Assembly (NCBI GenBank): GCA_046565505.1
Contig: JBKHYJ010000105.1
Span: forward strand, 124,001-188,000
DNA from: JBKHYJ01 sp046565505
GTDB taxonomy: Bacteria; Acidobacteriota; Blastocatellia; UBA7656
Length of the DNA stretch: 64,000 nucleotides
Reading direction: 5' to 3'
The notes under the pieces are model-generated. The model was not told the DNA's origin. It saw only the letters and a program-made list of their open reading frames with translations, and made no database searches. The first letter of the stretch is position 1. Every line of letters starts with the position of its first letter. The translations under genes and the position numbers were made by a program. Of this stretch, positions 1 to 8,595 are shown piece by piece.

Positions 1-543
1 GGCAACATGGTCGTCTGCGCCATCGGCCCCGCGACCGCGAAAGCCATTGAAAAGTCAGACATCCCTGTTAACGTGATCGCCGAGGATTCAAAAGCGGAAG
101 GGGCCCTCGCGGCCATCGTAGAGCATGCAGGCGGCGCGGACAGAATTCCAGGGTTGAGGTTTCTCATCCCTCGCGCCCGAATCGCCAGAGAGGTCTTGCC
201 TGTTGAGTTGCGCAACCTGGGCGCTTACGTAAATGCGGTAGAGGCTTATCGGACAGCCAGGCCGGAGGCGGACCCCGGCGGCATAATATGCCTCTTCAAA
301 GAAGGCGCCGTGGATGCGATCACCTTCACGAGTTCATCCACGGTCTCTAATTTTGCCGCGCTCGTTGGCCTGGGCGACCTGTCAACTTTATTGCGGGGCA
401 CTATCGTCGCGTGCATAGGGCCCGTCACGGCTGCGACGGCGCTGGATTACGGGCTTGCAGACGTGGTTCAACCGGATGTGTATAATGCGACCGCCCTGGT
501 CGAAGCTATAGTTAAAGCAATGGGCGGCGAATTAGAAGCTTAG
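1..543 (+). CDS. hemD: Uroporphyrinogen-III synthase, C-terminal part (5' truncated by window edge)
   Basis: HemD closes and isomerises hydroxymethylbilane to uroporphyrinogen III in cytoplasmic haem synthesis. The frame is open from base 1, so the true start lies outside the window; 180 codons plus stop are visible against a usual 250-270 residues. Visible family features are a first-lobe AIGPATAKAI stretch, the linker VNAVEAYRTARP that returns to the first lobe, AITFTSSSTVSNF in the second lobe and the closing VACIGPVTAATAL. The remaining haem genes (hemE, hemH, hemY) lie about 11 kb downstream on the same strand, so the pathway is split. Identity rests on motifs and order of lobes; the fold family is divergent in sequence but this pattern is typical. 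Confidence 0.88.
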   Translation, partial: GNMVVCAIGPATAKAIEKSDIPVNVIAEDSKAEGALAAIVEHAGGADRIPGLRFLIPRARIAREVLPVELRNLGAYVNAVEAYRTARPEADPGGIICLFKEGAVDAITFTSSSTVSNFAALVGLGDLSTLLRGTIVACIGPVTAATALDYGLADVVQPDVYNATALVEAIVKAMGGELEA

Positions 544-634
544 GCCGCGTATGGCGCGACAGCCTGGAATCCGCCTCCCGCCGCTGCAATAATATTTCCC
601 GCGAACGTTCACTAAAGCAGTTGCCAGGTAGTTT

Positions 635-1867
635 ATGAAAATGACCCGCAGAGCCAAACATGCTAAAGCCGTCGCGGCCTCGCTGCTTCTGCTCGCGGCG
701 CTATCGGCCGCCAGGCCCGCTTCCGCCCGCTCACCCCAGGATCAGCACAAGCGCGGGGACGAGCAGGATGCTGTGCGACTGAACGCCACCCTCGTGCAAG
801 TGCCTGCGGTCGTCACCGACCGCGGCGGGAAGTTTGTCACAGATTTATCGCAAAATGACTTCGCGATCTTCGAGGACGGTAAGCGGCAGGAGCTTGCCGT
901 CTTCACGGCGGTGAAGCAGCCATTCAACGCGGTTCTGGTGCTTGACACATCCAACAGCGCGCAGGACAGGCTCCGCGCTATTCAGAACACGGCAGTGAGC
1001 TTCACGCGCCAGCTCGGGCCGGGCGACCGAATGATGGTCATCTCTTTCGACAACGAAGTGAAACAGCTGACAGACTTCACGAGCGACGCCAGAGAGCTTG
1101 AGGCCGCCATCAGGGCCACGGAGTCCGGGTTCGGCAAGCTGATGTACGAAGCGATGACACGCGCGCTCGAACAACTGAAGGGCGTCGAAGGCCGCCGCGC
1201 CGTGATTCTCTTCAGCGACGGGATCGACATGCGCAGCATAGACGCCACGGCGGAGAGCACTACTCGAATGGCGGAAGAGATGAACGCCGTCATCTACTTC
1301 GTCAAATTCGACACGCGGTGGTGGATGGAGGCGGAAGCCCGCAGGCACCAGGCCGAGAATAAAAAATCGAAGCTGCCATTCGACGTGGACGGACGGATAC
1401 CGCTCCCACCAGAGTACGGCGGCCCCGACCCGACAAACCCCGAGATACCAAAGCCTGATTCGCCGCGCATCGAAATCAGTTCCGGCGGAATCGAGGCGAG
1501 GGGCCCGGGGTCGCGGCCGACGGCCACCAGGAGCCCGGGGACCGGCCCGGAACGCCCAGACACAATGGCCGGCCGCGAGTCTGCCGACCCGATAGCCCAG
1601 AATCTAGATAAACTCTATGGCGAGGCCGACGCTTATTTACAAACGCTCACGGCGCGGACCGGCGGCAGGGTATTTCAGGCCGAGACATTTGAGAATACGC
1701 GGTCCGCGTTTGCCATGATCGCCGACGAAATGCGCAACCTGTACGTGCTCGGCTACTACCCTTCGAGCAGTCGCGGCGATGGCAAGTATCACAAGATCAG
1801 ATTAGAAGTGAGGCGAAAAGCCGTCCAGGTTCGCGCACGCCCGGGATACAGGTCGCCCAAAGAATAA
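635..1867 (+). CDS. Secreted VWFA-related domain protein (acidobacterial type)
   Basis: 410 residues beginning with a Sec signal peptide (basic MKMTRRAKHAK, then an Ala/Leu core, cleavage near residue 32). A short beta-rich segment (residues about 48-95, FAIFEDGKRQELAVF) precedes a von Willebrand A domain with a complete metal-site signature D104-x-S106-x-S108 and a later ILFSDGIDMRS strand. Residues about 235-330 are a proline/glycine-rich low-complexity insert; the C-terminal part (LYVLGYYPSSS...) resumes the pattern seen in 'VWFA-related Acidobacterial domain' proteins. Role unknown; such proteins are extracytoplasmic and presumably bind protein partners through the metal site. A paralogue without the serines lies at 4579-5757 with the FecR gene between them. 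Start chosen at ATG 635, which begins the signal peptide. Confidence 0.88.
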   Translation: MKMTRRAKHAKAVAASLLLLAALSAARPASARSPQDQHKRGDEQDAVRLNATLVQVPAVVTDRGGKFVTDLSQNDFAIFEDGKRQELAVFTAVKQPFNAVLVLDTSNSAQDRLRAIQNTAVSFTRQLGPGDRMMVISFDNEVKQLTDFTSDARELEAAIRATESGFGKLMYEAMTRALEQLKGVEGRRAVILFSDGIDMRSIDATAESTTRMAEEMNAVIYFVKFDTRWWMEAEARRHQAENKKSKLPFDVDGRIPLPPEYGGPDPTNPEIPKPDSPRIEISSGGIEARGPGSRPTATRSPGTGPERPDTMAGRESADPIAQNLDKLYGEADAYLQTLTARTGGRVFQAETFENTRSAFAMIADEMRNLYVLGYYPSSSRGDGKYHKIRLEVRRKAVQVRARPGYRSPKE

Positions 1868-2130
1868 GCCGCGAGGGCACACGCACGCCTCACGGCAACC
1901 CCGTATCACGCAGCGGCTACACTAATTCGTGTAAGGGTCGCGCCCTACTCATCACCCCCGCCCGTTGAGATTCTTATTACTTACCATTGCGTTTCGCCTT
2001 GCCTTGAATGATTTGCCTAACACTTTATCGACTGCCGCGAAGTCGCGCGGCGGCGGCACGGCGGTTGCCCCCAAGCGGGCGACCGACAGGGCCAAACAAA
2101 GATTATAGAGTTCTTTCAGAGGATAAAATT

Positions 2131-4302
2131 ATGAAACGTGCTCTCCCCGCCTTCCTCACGCTGCTGCTGCTATTGGCAGTCGCACACACTTCGATGGTCG
2201 CCTTCAGTCAAACGATTGACGCCGCGCCGGCCGCGCCCGACGATGTTGAAGACGAGCCCCCTGTGCCGCGGGTCGCGCGGTTAAGCTTCGTCCAGGGCGA
2301 CGTTTCCTTCCTCCGCGCGGGCGTAACCGAGTGGGCCGCCGCCATGGAAAACCTGCCGCTTCTTGCCGGCGACCAGATTTTTGCCGGCCCCGGCGCGAGG
2401 GCCGAGGTGCAGCTCGGGCGCGGCAACTACATCAGGCTTTCGGAGAGCACTGCTCTCACGATCACCCAACTGCTCGACACGTCCGCCCAGTTTGAAGTGA
2501 CCGAAGGCGTCGCCATCATCCGCGTCGAGCGGCTCGCCACGGCTTTCCAGCGGTTCGAGGTAGACACGCCTAACTCCGCGCTCGTCCTTCAGCAAGATGG
2601 CCTGTACCGCGTCAACGTGCGGGGCGAGAACGACTCGGAGGTTATCGTGCGCAAAGGCGCGGCAGAGGTCTCAACCCTCGATGGCAATTTCAAGGTTCGC
2701 GAAGGCTACAGGCTCGTCGTCGATACTAACCCCGCGGGGAGGCTCGAAATCGCGCTAGAGAATTCGAGCGACGACTGGGACCGCTGGAGCTACGAGCGCG
2801 ACGCGGCCATTGACAGCGGGACCGTCGCCGCCTCGCCTGATTACGTGAACAGCTACGAGACGACCTACGACAGCTTCTATGGGGCGAGCGACCTTTCTAA
2901 TTATGGGACGTGGGCTACCGACCCCACCTACGGCCACTGCTGGAGGCCGCGGGTTGCGGGCGACTGGGCCCCTTACCGCGACGGCCAGTGGATATGGGTT
3001 CCTGCGGTGGGGTGGACGTGGCTGTCTAACGAGCCCTGGGGGTGGGCGCCTTATCATTACGGGCGGTGGGTTAACGCGAACCAATTCGGGTGGACATGGG
3101 TCCCCGGCTTCGGCTCGCGCAACTACGACCGGTACGGCCGTTCGAGCTATCGGTGGCGGCCCGCGCTGGTTTACTTCTTCGACTGCCCGACATCGCGCGG
3201 CCATTACGTGGGGTGGTATCCGCTTGCGCCGGGCGAGCGTTGGCGCAGGCCGGACTGGTATAGAAGAAACAATGACCACTCGCACTTGCAATACCCGGTT
3301 GTCCGTGGCGGGTCGAGTCGGCCTGACGACCGCAGGGGCGGCGTCAGACCCCCGCGCCCTTCAAACGGAGTGACTATTCTTCCGGTGGACGGGTTCACGC
3401 GGCCTGACCGCTCCCGCGTGCGGCCCGCCGCGCCTGATAAAGACTTGCACGACTGGATCAGCAAGGGCGCGCGCCCCGGTCTGCCCGAGATAACCCCGCT
3501 GCCAATAGCGGCCGCGCCTGATTTACGCGAAGGCGCTGAGCGGAGGCCGCGGCGCATAGCGATACCGCCGCGCGAAGTCATAGCTCGCCCGGTCGTGACG
3601 CGCAACCGGCCCGCGGACCCTCAGGAGGGTGTCACCGCGCCCCGCGTGCGCAGGTTAATCTCTCCGCGTGACCCCGAGACTCCCGCGGCCGCCCCCGCGA
3701 GGAGGGAGAGGGGCGCTAACCGAGATGAAGATCGAAGGGCGCGCTCGCCCATAGAAACGCCGCGCGACAACGGAGGCAAGGGCGAGGAGAGGACCAGGCC
3801 TTCCGAAGAGGTCCGCTCCCCGCGCCCGACGCCTGCGGAGCCTGTGGAAGGCGACGGCTCATCGACGGGCCGCAGGCGGGGGCGCGGCGGTGATGATGCC
3901 GCCGGGCGTAACTCTCCCGAAAAAAATCGGGGTAATGATTCAAACGATTCTGACGGCGAGCGGCGTCGCAAGCGGCCGATATTCCTACCCGAGCCTTCCC
4001 CCAAAGAAGGCAACACGCCACCGGCGGATAAACCGCGCGATAACGAGGGCCGCTCCCGCGACCGCAGACAGCCGACGGACGACGCTTCCCGCCCTCGCGA
4101 AGACTCTTACCCCCGCGAAGATTCCCGCCCGCGCCCGCAAGACCCTGAGGGGCGGCACGAGCGCAGGGAAGAATCTCCGAGGCACGAGCGGCCGCAACCT
4201 CCTCCCGAAAGCAAATCCCAGCCGCGCGAGGAGCGCCGCCAGGACAGAGAAGAGCGCAAGCAAGAGCGGCACGAAGAACGTGAGAGCCGCAAGAAGCCTT
4301 AA
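2131..4302 (+). CDS. FecR-domain / DUF6600 exported protein with charged disordered tail
   Basis: About 723 residues. Start placed at ATG 2131 because a purine-rich AGAGGA lies just upstream and a signal peptide follows at once (MKRALPAFLTLLLLLAVA); a longer in-frame start at 2008 would bury the signal. Residues about 50-190 form a FecR-like domain (VQGDVSFLRAG...LPLLAGDQIFAGPGARAEVQLG). It is followed by DUF6600-type aromatic repeats with YRDGQWIWVPAVGWTW and PYHYGRWV units. From about residue 380 to the end the chain is Arg/Pro/Glu/Asp-rich and probably disordered. No TonB receptor or sigma factor is adjacent, so the usual FecR signalling role is not supported; an envelope structural or binding role is a guess. 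Confidence 0.85.
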   Translation: MKRALPAFLTLLLLLAVAHTSMVAFSQTIDAAPAAPDDVEDEPPVPRVARLSFVQGDVSFLRAGVTEWAAAMENLPLLAGDQIFAGPGARAEVQLGRGNYIRLSESTALTITQLLDTSAQFEVTEGVAIIRVERLATAFQRFEVDTPNSALVLQQDGLYRVNVRGENDSEVIVRKGAAEVSTLDGNFKVREGYRLVVDTNPAGRLEIALENSSDDWDRWSYERDAAIDSGTVAASPDYVNSYETTYDSFYGASDLSNYGTWATDPTYGHCWRPRVAGDWAPYRDGQWIWVPAVGWTWLSNEPWGWAPYHYGRWVNANQFGWTWVPGFGSRNYDRYGRSSYRWRPALVYFFDCPTSRGHYVGWYPLAPGERWRRPDWYRRNNDHSHLQYPVVRGGSSRPDDRRGGVRPPRPSNGVTILPVDGFTRPDRSRVRPAAPDKDLHDWISKGARPGLPEITPLPIAAAPDLREGAERRPRRIAIPPREVIARPVVTRNRPADPQEGVTAPRVRRLISPRDPETPAAAPARRERGANRDEDRRARSPIETPRDNGGKGEERTRPSEEVRSPRPTPAEPVEGDGSSTGRRRGRGGDDAAGRNSPEKNRGNDSNDSDGERRRKRPIFLPEPSPKEGNTPPADKPRDNEGRSRDRRQPTDDASRPREDSYPREDSRPRPQDPEGRHERREESPRHERPQPPPESKSQPREERRQDREERKQERHEERESRKKP

Positions 4303-4430
4303 CGAGGTTGACGGGCCGCGAGTAACGGCCGAAGGGTCCGGGTCTTTACACCGCTGACTCCTTCCGCCCGGACTTCACGCCCGTCGCCCGTCACCCATCG
4401 TACACGATCATTTCCTGTTGGCACGGACTG

Positions 4431-4499
4431 GGCGGATGAGTAGCGAGACTTTGAACAAACACCCCATCTGCTTCATCCTCCTTCGCTGCCTCATCCGCC
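4431..4499. repeat. Imperfect inverted repeat upstream of second VWFA gene
   Basis: GGCGGATGAG at 4431-4440 is complementary to CTCATCCGCC at 4490-4499, and the inner segments AGCGA (4442-4446) and TCGCT (4483-4487) also pair, giving an interrupted 15-bp stem over a 36-nt loop. It lies in the 276-bp gap before the VWFA gene starting at 4579. It could be a leader structure or a processed repeat; no T-run follows, so it is not a standard terminator. Confidence 0.45.
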
Positions 4500-4578
4500 T
4501 GGTCGGTGCCATCAGAAAACAACTCAGGTCATCTTCCGCCTCCGGGCCCGCCGCATCATCTATTAGAAGGGAGAGCCT

Positions 4579-5757
4579 ATGAAAAGTTCTAGAATCATCC
4601 TTCTCTCGCTGACACTCGCCCTGATCTTCCCGGCTCTGCCGCGCGCCGCGGCGCAGTCGCCAAAGAACGGCCGCCTTAAGCCTGCGCACCACGACCACGA
4701 GAAGGCGAATGAGCCGAAAGAAGATAAAGTTATCTATACTGATTCGCAGGACTCGGCATCCCCGAAACAGGAAAGGGGAATCGACACTAGCTTCGACCGC
4801 CCGCCCGACGCAAAGCCCGAGAGGGGCGACGTCGTCAAGCTCGCCGTCGACCTGATAGTCCTTGACGCACAGGTAATGCAGCAGAAGACAGGCCGCGTCA
4901 TCGGCGACTTGAAGAAAGAGGACTTCAGCCTGAGCGAAGACGGCGTCAAGCAGCAGATAACACACTTCAGTCAGGACACGCTCCCCCTGTCGGTCATTAT
5001 CCTGATTGACAGGGGCGGTTGCCTCGACCCGTTCAACGATAAGGTGCGCCATGCGACACTGGAGTCGCTCAAGCGCCTGAGGCCGCAGGACGAGGTGGCG
5101 CTGATGGCTTTTCATAACACGGCGGAGATAGTGAGCGGGTTTACATTCGACAGGAACAGGATACTCGAAGGGCTCGACCGCCTGCCGCCTCACGACGAAG
5201 AAGCCGACCATTGTTTCAACACCGCTTTCTACACGGCTGCCGAATACATGAGGCGGGCGGCGAACCCCGACGGCCGCCGCGTGATCCTGATGATTACGGG
5301 CATCACGGCTTATTTCAATTGCTCAGGCCCTTCGAGCGAGGAAGCCCGCCTGGCCGTGCTTGAGAGCGGCAGCGTCGTCTGCGGAATCATCCCAAGGACC
5401 CCCGGCCAGCGGATAGAGAATGGGATCATGCGGACGGTGACAGGCATCGGCGGCTTGTTCAAGGCGAAGACTTCTAACCTGAAACAACTCGCGGACGAGA
5501 CGGGCGGCGAAGTGCTGAGCGACAAGCCCGAGAATCTCGACCACACTTTCAGGGACCTTGTGGACCACCTGCGGACCCGCTACAGCATAGGGTTCGTCTC
5601 GACCAACAGCAAGAGGGATGGCAGTTTCCGCAAGCTGAAACTCGACGTGGCGTCGGCTGCGCACAAAGGCGACGGGAAACTGGTGGTCAAGACGAAACGA
5701 GGGTACATAGCGGCGAGGCCTAACGCGGCGAGGGTCAAGCCGAACGCCTCTAATTGA
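4579..5757 (+). CDS. Secreted VWFA-related domain protein with degenerate metal site
   Basis: 392 residues, with a good Shine-Dalgarno (AGAAGGGAGAG) before ATG 4579. Signal peptide MKSSRIILLSLTLALIFPALPRAAA, then a charged linker, then the same architecture as the protein at 635-1867: a DFSLSEDGVKQQITHF segment and a VWA-like domain. Where the paralogue has D-T-S-N-S, this protein reads D144-R-G-G-C, so both metal-site serines are missing and divalent-metal-dependent ligand binding is doubtful. The end (YSIGFVSTN...RKLKLDVAS...KTKRGYIAA) matches the C-terminal part of acidobacterial VWFA-related proteins. Exported; function unknown. Probably transcribed separately from the FecR gene, given the 276-bp gap. 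Confidence 0.86.
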   Translation: MKSSRIILLSLTLALIFPALPRAAAQSPKNGRLKPAHHDHEKANEPKEDKVIYTDSQDSASPKQERGIDTSFDRPPDAKPERGDVVKLAVDLIVLDAQVMQQKTGRVIGDLKKEDFSLSEDGVKQQITHFSQDTLPLSVIILIDRGGCLDPFNDKVRHATLESLKRLRPQDEVALMAFHNTAEIVSGFTFDRNRILEGLDRLPPHDEEADHCFNTAFYTAAEYMRRAANPDGRRVILMITGITAYFNCSGPSSEEARLAVLESGSVVCGIIPRTPGQRIENGIMRTVTGIGGLFKAKTSNLKQLADETGGEVLSDKPENLDHTFRDLVDHLRTRYSIGFVSTNSKRDGSFRKLKLDVASAAHKGDGKLVVKTKRGYIAARPNAARVKPNASN

Positions 5758-5816
5758 CCCCACACCGGGCAGACGCGCCGTGACAGCTTTCGTTACCCTC
5801 CGCGTGGCGGCGCTGC

Positions 5817-5843
5817 TTGACACCGCCACAGGCCGCCTATAGA
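5817..5843 (+). promoter_or_regulatory. Candidate sigma-70 promoter of the CPBP gene
   Basis: TTGACA at 5817-5822 and TATAGA at 5838-5843 are 15 bp apart, shorter than the ideal 17. Transcription would start about 5850, only a few bases before ATG 5854, where no Shine-Dalgarno is visible. This suggests a leaderless or near-leaderless message. Confidence 0.4.
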
Positions 5844-5853
5844 GTCGCGCGGT

Positions 5854-6873
5854 ATGAGCGGCCTGCCCGACATCGGCAAGAGACTTTTCATCAACGAAGA
5901 AGGCGAGCTCCGCTCCGGCTGGCGCGTGCTCGTCTTCTTCATCTTGTACGTGGTTGCCACGTCGCTGTTTGGCGGTGCCTTAAAAGTTCTGATTATTCTC
6001 GCCCCCCCGCTCGGCCGCCTGCTCTCTCAGCCTCCCGCGCCGGGCGAGGGCGTGACGAGCCGCGGGCTCATTTACCTGACGTCAGGCCAGTTGATAAACG
6101 TCGCGGCGACGCTCGGTGCGACCGCAGTTTGCGCGAGGCTGCTGGAACGACGGAGCCTCGCGTCAGTCGGTTACAAGCGCCACCCCGGCTGGCTGAGAGA
6201 TTTCTCGCTAGGCTCCGTCGTCGGCGCGGCCTCGCTCGGGCTTGCGGTGGCGCTGGCGGCGGCTTTCGGCGCGGTGGCGTTCGAGGTCAACGCGCATGAT
6301 GGCACGCTCCTGACGGGCGGATTCGTGATCCTGTTTCTCTTCTTCCTCATCTCGGGCGCGTTTGAAGAGCTTCTCTTCAGAGGGTTCGCGTTCCAAGCCC
6401 TGACCCACAACCTCGGCGCGGCGGCGGCGGTCCTTATAACCTCGATCCTGTTCGGGCTCGCCCATCTGAGCAACGATAACGCGTCAACTTTTTCGACCGT
6501 CAATACGATCCTTGCGGGCGTGTGGCTGGGCGTCGCTTACCTGACGACGAGGAGCCTGTGGCTCGCGACCGCCCTGCATTACTCTTGGAATTTCGTGATG
6601 GTCTTCGTCTTCGGCTTGCCCGTCAGCGGCATCTCCACACTCACGCGGCTCGCGTGGCTGCGCGGCAGTGACCTGCCGCCGGCGTGGATTTCGGGCGGAG
6701 ATTATGGCCCCGAAGGGGGCGCGGCGGCCACGCTCGCCTTAATTCTGTCTACGCTACTCATATGGAAAGGCGGCCTGTTGAAGCCATCCGAAGAGATGCT
6801 CGCGGCCATCCGGCATGGCAGCGTCGAGCCGCGCCCGGGGGGTGCCCCCGCCGATAAAGAGGCAGGCGCATAG
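5854..6873 (+). CDS. CPBP family intramembrane glutamic endopeptidase
   Basis: 339-residue polytopic membrane protein. The CPBP (Abi/Rce1) active-site motifs are intact: E171-E172-xxx-R176 in FEELLFRGF, FGLAHL with H204, and H242-xxx-N246 in LHYSWNF. Bacterial members are membrane proteases, often of unknown substrate, sometimes linked to bacteriocin immunity or protein maturation. There are about eight hydrophobic helices between residues 24 and 330. An N-terminal GKRLFINEEGELRSGWRVL motif is common in Blastocatellia and Chloroflexi members. No Shine-Dalgarno is visible before the ATG, and a promoter-like TTGACA/TATAGA pair ends about 10 bp upstream. It stands alone between exported proteins and the DUF47 gene. 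Confidence 0.9.
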   Translation: MSGLPDIGKRLFINEEGELRSGWRVLVFFILYVVATSLFGGALKVLIILAPPLGRLLSQPPAPGEGVTSRGLIYLTSGQLINVAATLGATAVCARLLERRSLASVGYKRHPGWLRDFSLGSVVGAASLGLAVALAAAFGAVAFEVNAHDGTLLTGGFVILFLFFLISGAFEELLFRGFAFQALTHNLGAAAAVLITSILFGLAHLSNDNASTFSTVNTILAGVWLGVAYLTTRSLWLATALHYSWNFVMVFVFGLPVSGISTLTRLAWLRGSDLPPAWISGGDYGPEGGAAATLALILSTLLIWKGGLLKPSEEMLAAIRHGSVEPRPGGAPADKEAGA

Positions 6874-6934
6874 CGGGCTGCTCAGTTATCGGCGGCGGCA
6901 GTAATGTGTTAGAATTCAGCCGGGGGCAACATCC

Positions 6935-7549
6935 ATGTTCAGCATAATCCCGCGCGAAGAGAAATACTTTGACCTGTTCAACGAGATGGCCGCCATGGTT
7001 GATGGCGCGGGCCGCGCGCTCGTGGCCATGTTCGATGACATGGCGGACGCCCGGCGTTACGCGGAAGAGCTTCGCATGATCGAGCGCAAGTGCGACGAGC
7101 TGACCCGCGAAGTGCTCAAGCGGCTCAACAAATCCTTCATCACGCCTATCGACCGCGAAGACATTCACGCGCTCATCAGCGCCCTCGACACGGTCGTAGA
7201 TCTGATGGAGGGCACGGCCGCCCGCGTAATCATGTATGGCGTCGAAGAATCGACCCCAGACATGCGAGAACTCGCGCGCCTGCTGGCCGAAACGGCGGGC
7301 GTGCTGGGCCGCTCGGTCGCCAAGCTACAGTCGAACGAAGGGGTGCTCGACAGCCTTTTGGAGGTGCACAGCTTAGAGTCGAAAGGCGATGAGCTTTACC
7401 GCAAGGCCGTAAGGGAGTTGTTCGCGAGCAGCACCGACGCCCTCGGCGTTATCAAGTGCAAAGAGATTTACGAGAAGCTCGAAAATGCCATCGACGCCTG
7501 CGAGGGCGCGGCCGACGTGCTCGAAAACATCACGCTGAAGAACGCCTGA
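6935..7549 (+). CDS. DUF47 / PhoU-like phosphate transport regulator
   Basis: 204 residues, all-helical. MFSIIPREEKYFDLFNEMA is the standard opening of DUF47 proteins, and the repeated E-xx-xD patterns (IERKCDELTREV, SLESKGDELYRKA, YEKLENAIDACEGAADVLENI) match their PhoU-like metal-binding helices. In most bacteria this gene precedes a Pit-type low-affinity phosphate transporter and modulates it. Here no pit gene follows; the next gene is convergent and unrelated, so the partner must be elsewhere. A TAGAAT hexamer at 6910-6915 could be a -10 element, but no good -35 is seen. Confidence 0.9.
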   Translation: MFSIIPREEKYFDLFNEMAAMVDGAGRALVAMFDDMADARRYAEELRMIERKCDELTREVLKRLNKSFITPIDREDIHALISALDTVVDLMEGTAARVIMYGVEESTPDMRELARLLAETAGVLGRSVAKLQSNEGVLDSLLEVHSLESKGDELYRKAVRELFASSTDALGVIKCKEIYEKLENAIDACEGAADVLENITLKNA

Positions 7550-7554
7550 GCCCC

Positions 7555-7582
7555 GCCCGGCGTTAAGACTCGCGCGCCGGGC
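7555..7582. terminator. GC-rich hairpin between convergent genes
   Basis: GCCCGGCG (7555-7562) pairs exactly with CGCCGGGC (7575-7582) over a 12-nt loop. It lies between the stops of the convergent DUF47 and membrane-protein genes and may terminate both, although neither side has a clear T-run. Confidence 0.4.
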
Positions 7583-7591
7583 CGCGGCGAG

Positions 7592-8347
7592 TCAATACCG
7601 CTGCCCCGCGCCGAAGAAATCCCTGTATACGACCGCGATTGACAGTATGAACAGCGGGAACGTGACCAGCACCCCCACGCAACAGGCCGCGAAGCCAAGG
7701 CACGCGATTATCGCCACGACGAGGTAGAACAAAATCGCCATCAACGCTTCGCCCTTGAGCGCATTCACGCTCTGCGTCATTGCCTCTATAGCCCCCAGTC
7801 GCCTGTCAACGATGAGCGGGTACGTGAACATCAGGAGCGCGCCTATGACGATCCCGGGGAGGATGCATAGCATAAAGCCTATGCCCGTCACCACGCCGAC
7901 CAGGACCGCCGCCAGCAGGCACGCCGGCAGCACGTCTCCGACGCCGAACATGTCGGTGACGTTGATCTGCTCGTTCCGCAGGGCCTTGATCGCCATACGG
8001 TACATTCCGCCGAGCAGGAAGGTGCTCAGCACGAAGAGGACGACTCTGGAAATAATCTGCACCAGCGAGAAGGCGGGCATGGCGATGCCCGAAATGCCGG
8101 CCGCGCCCCCGGTCCTCGACATGACCTCGCCCGTGACGCCCGTGGCGACCCCGATCACCGCGCCGACGAAGAAGACTATGGCGAAGTAAATGAGCACTGA
8201 AATTATCCAGGTCGCCGCGTCCCTCTGAAAAAGTTTCCAGGCTTCGCCGATCGCCTCGAAGCGTATGCGCGGGCGCGATGGCGGCGGCGGGTAGCCTCCC
8301 CCTTGATAACCCTGCGGCGGGTAACCGTATGGCGGTTGGTCGCTCAT
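7592..8347 (-). CDS. Multipass membrane protein with Gly/Pro/Tyr-rich N-terminus
   Basis: 251 residues. The first 30 are a PPYGYPPQGYQGGGYPPPP-type low-complexity tail, followed by RIRFEAIGEAWKLFQRDAATWI and then about five to six hydrophobic helices (around residues 48-72, 95-125, 140-175, 195-240). The layout resembles DUF975 / glycerophosphodiester-phosphodiesterase-membrane-domain proteins, but I do not recognise a catalytic motif. A strong Shine-Dalgarno (AAGGAG, 7 nt) precedes ATG 8347. It ends convergently with the DUF47 gene. Likely an inner-membrane protein of unknown function. Confidence 0.82.
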   Translation of the reverse strand: MSDQPPYGYPPQGYQGGGYPPPPSRPRIRFEAIGEAWKLFQRDAATWIISVLIYFAIVFFVGAVIGVATGVTGEVMSRTGGAAGISGIAMPAFSLVQIISRVVLFVLSTFLLGGMYRMAIKALRNEQINVTDMFGVGDVLPACLLAAVLVGVVTGIGFMLCILPGIVIGALLMFTYPLIVDRRLGAIEAMTQSVNALKGEALMAILFYLVVAIIACLGFAACCVGVLVTFPLFILSIAVVYRDFFGAGQRY

Positions 8348-8505
8348 CTGTGCTCTCCTTCGTTCAATGTGGATTTGAGAGATAGTCCATCTCGCCGCGC
8401 TATGTTACTAGAGCGGGACGGAAGTGACAATCGGGACGGTGCAGGATGCGACTAAAAGATGCCGCGGGCGCGGCCGCGCACTGGAATTGCCCGCTCGCAT
8501 GCCGG

Positions 8506-8595
8506 GGCTTCGGGCTCGCGCTTTTCAGTCTAAGGCTTTTCGGGGTCGTGCTTTTCGGGGCCCGGCTTCTCGGGCTGACGCCTTTCGGGCTCGCG
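8506..8595 (-). repeat. 15-bp minisatellite, six units
   Basis: Six consecutive 15-bp units, variants of CTTTTCGGGGTCGCG on the + strand, begin at 8506, 8521, 8536, 8551, 8566 and 8581. On the minus strand the last four encode pentapeptides REPER, RQPEK, PGPEK, HDPEK. The unit at 8521 carries the stop codon of the gene 8530-8928, so the array continues in frame beyond the stop. Confidence 0.8.

Noticed and set aside
3000..4300. Several long minus-strand frames over the FecR-protein tail
   Set aside because: They are produced by the Arg/Pro/Glu low-complexity coding sequence on the + strand and have no motifs of their own.
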